Below, one piece after another: positions 63,814 through 64,000 of a DNA stretch of 64,000 nucleotides. Origin of the DNA: Methylobacterium aquaticum (lineage in GTDB: Bacteria; Pseudomonadota; Alphaproteobacteria; Rhizobiales; Beijerinckiaceae); NCBI RefSeq assembly GCF_016804325.1, contig NZ_CP043627.1, positions 6,417,001 through 6,481,000 on the forward strand, given 5' to 3'. The notes under the pieces are model-generated. The model was not told the DNA's origin. It ran no database searches and saw nothing but the letters and a program-made list of their open reading frames with translations. The translations under genes were made by a program, and so were the position numbers. Position 1 is the stretch's first letter. Every line of letters starts with the position of its first letter.

Positions 63814-64000
63814 TCAGCCCCGGGCGCGCTTGGCCCTGGCGATGATCGCGCGCCGCATGATGGCGTCCCGGAGCCGGTCGTCCTCGGCCCGGGCGTGCTG
63901 CTCGGCCCGCTCGGCGGCGAACGCGGCCGCGACGCGCCGGGCCCGGAGGACCGCAGCCTGCTGACGGATCACGCGGGCTTCCGCGTATGCCGCCCGATGC
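63814..64000 (-). CDS. Hypothetical basic helical protein (5' end outside window)
   Basis: Minus-strand frame entering from the right edge and ending with a TGA at 63814-63816. The visible C-terminal 61 residues read HRAAYAEARVIRQQAAVLRA...AEDDRLRDAIMRRAIIARAKRARG, an Arg/Ala-rich helix. Coding looks real because charged and hydrophobic residues alternate as in a coiled coil. Function unknown. Confidence 0.5.
   Translation of the reverse strand, partial: HRAAYAEARVIRQQAAVLRARRVAAAFAAERAEQHARAEDDRLRDAIMRRAIIARAKRARG

Overview
The window is high-GC alphaproteobacterial DNA. It most resembles Methylobacterium or a close Hyphomicrobiales relative, judging from the pyrG, secG, fumC, ygfZ and dihydroorotase neighbourhoods, a RepA/RepB partition pair, the DUF4169, RHH_4 and DUF2934 small proteins, and a family of long intergenic palindromes. 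The genus is an inference from gene content; no marker such as 16S rRNA is present. Core genes (fumC, pyrG, secG, a tRNA-Gly) show that the left 48 kb is chromosomal.

Layout. 0-7.6 kb: a dipeptide/oligopeptide-type ABC transporter followed by a small-subunit/amidase/HpxZ-like/allophanate hydrolase cluster for ureide or carboxybiuret-type nitrogen compounds. 7.8-10.1 kb: repA-repB with two inverted parS-like sites and no repC. 10.8-18.6 kb: an aromatic-catabolism cluster (intradiol dioxygenase, HpaH- and HpaI-like enzymes, MmsA-like dehydrogenase, GntR regulator, TIM-barrel isomerase, shikimate dehydrogenase). 18.8-30.1 kb: nine glycosyltransferase-type genes, including a sucrose-phosphate-synthase/HAD fusion. 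30.5-47.7 kb: GlcG/HbpS-like protein, a decayed stretch, P450, fumC, small proteins, ygfZ, dihydroorotase-like, secG, pyrG, a nest of small mobile elements, an M23 peptidase, bcp and a large AsmA-like protein. 47.8 kb: tRNA-Gly(CCC). From there to the right edge lies an accessory island of mostly unrecognised small genes, including a visibly AT-richer segment (about 49.2-54.4 kb) that carries a class III nucleotide cyclase fused to a degenerate NUDIX domain, an IS1595-type transposase, DUF6471 and DUF768 genes and an orphan membrane protein. A block of 14 tightly packed minus-strand genes (55.4-62.3 kb), headed by a Cro/C1-like regulator, follows.

Two features cut across the regions. First, at least six genes carry what looks like a single missing base, five of them clearly at a plus-strand run of G; this pattern suggests sequence errors rather than gene decay, so those genes are described as probably intact. 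Second, a palindromic repeat of about 120-140 bp occurs six times between genes; one copy has been split by a MITE-like element that itself carries another copy and was then hit by a second small element. The most novel candidate system is the cyclase-NUDIX gene at 49,327-50,397.
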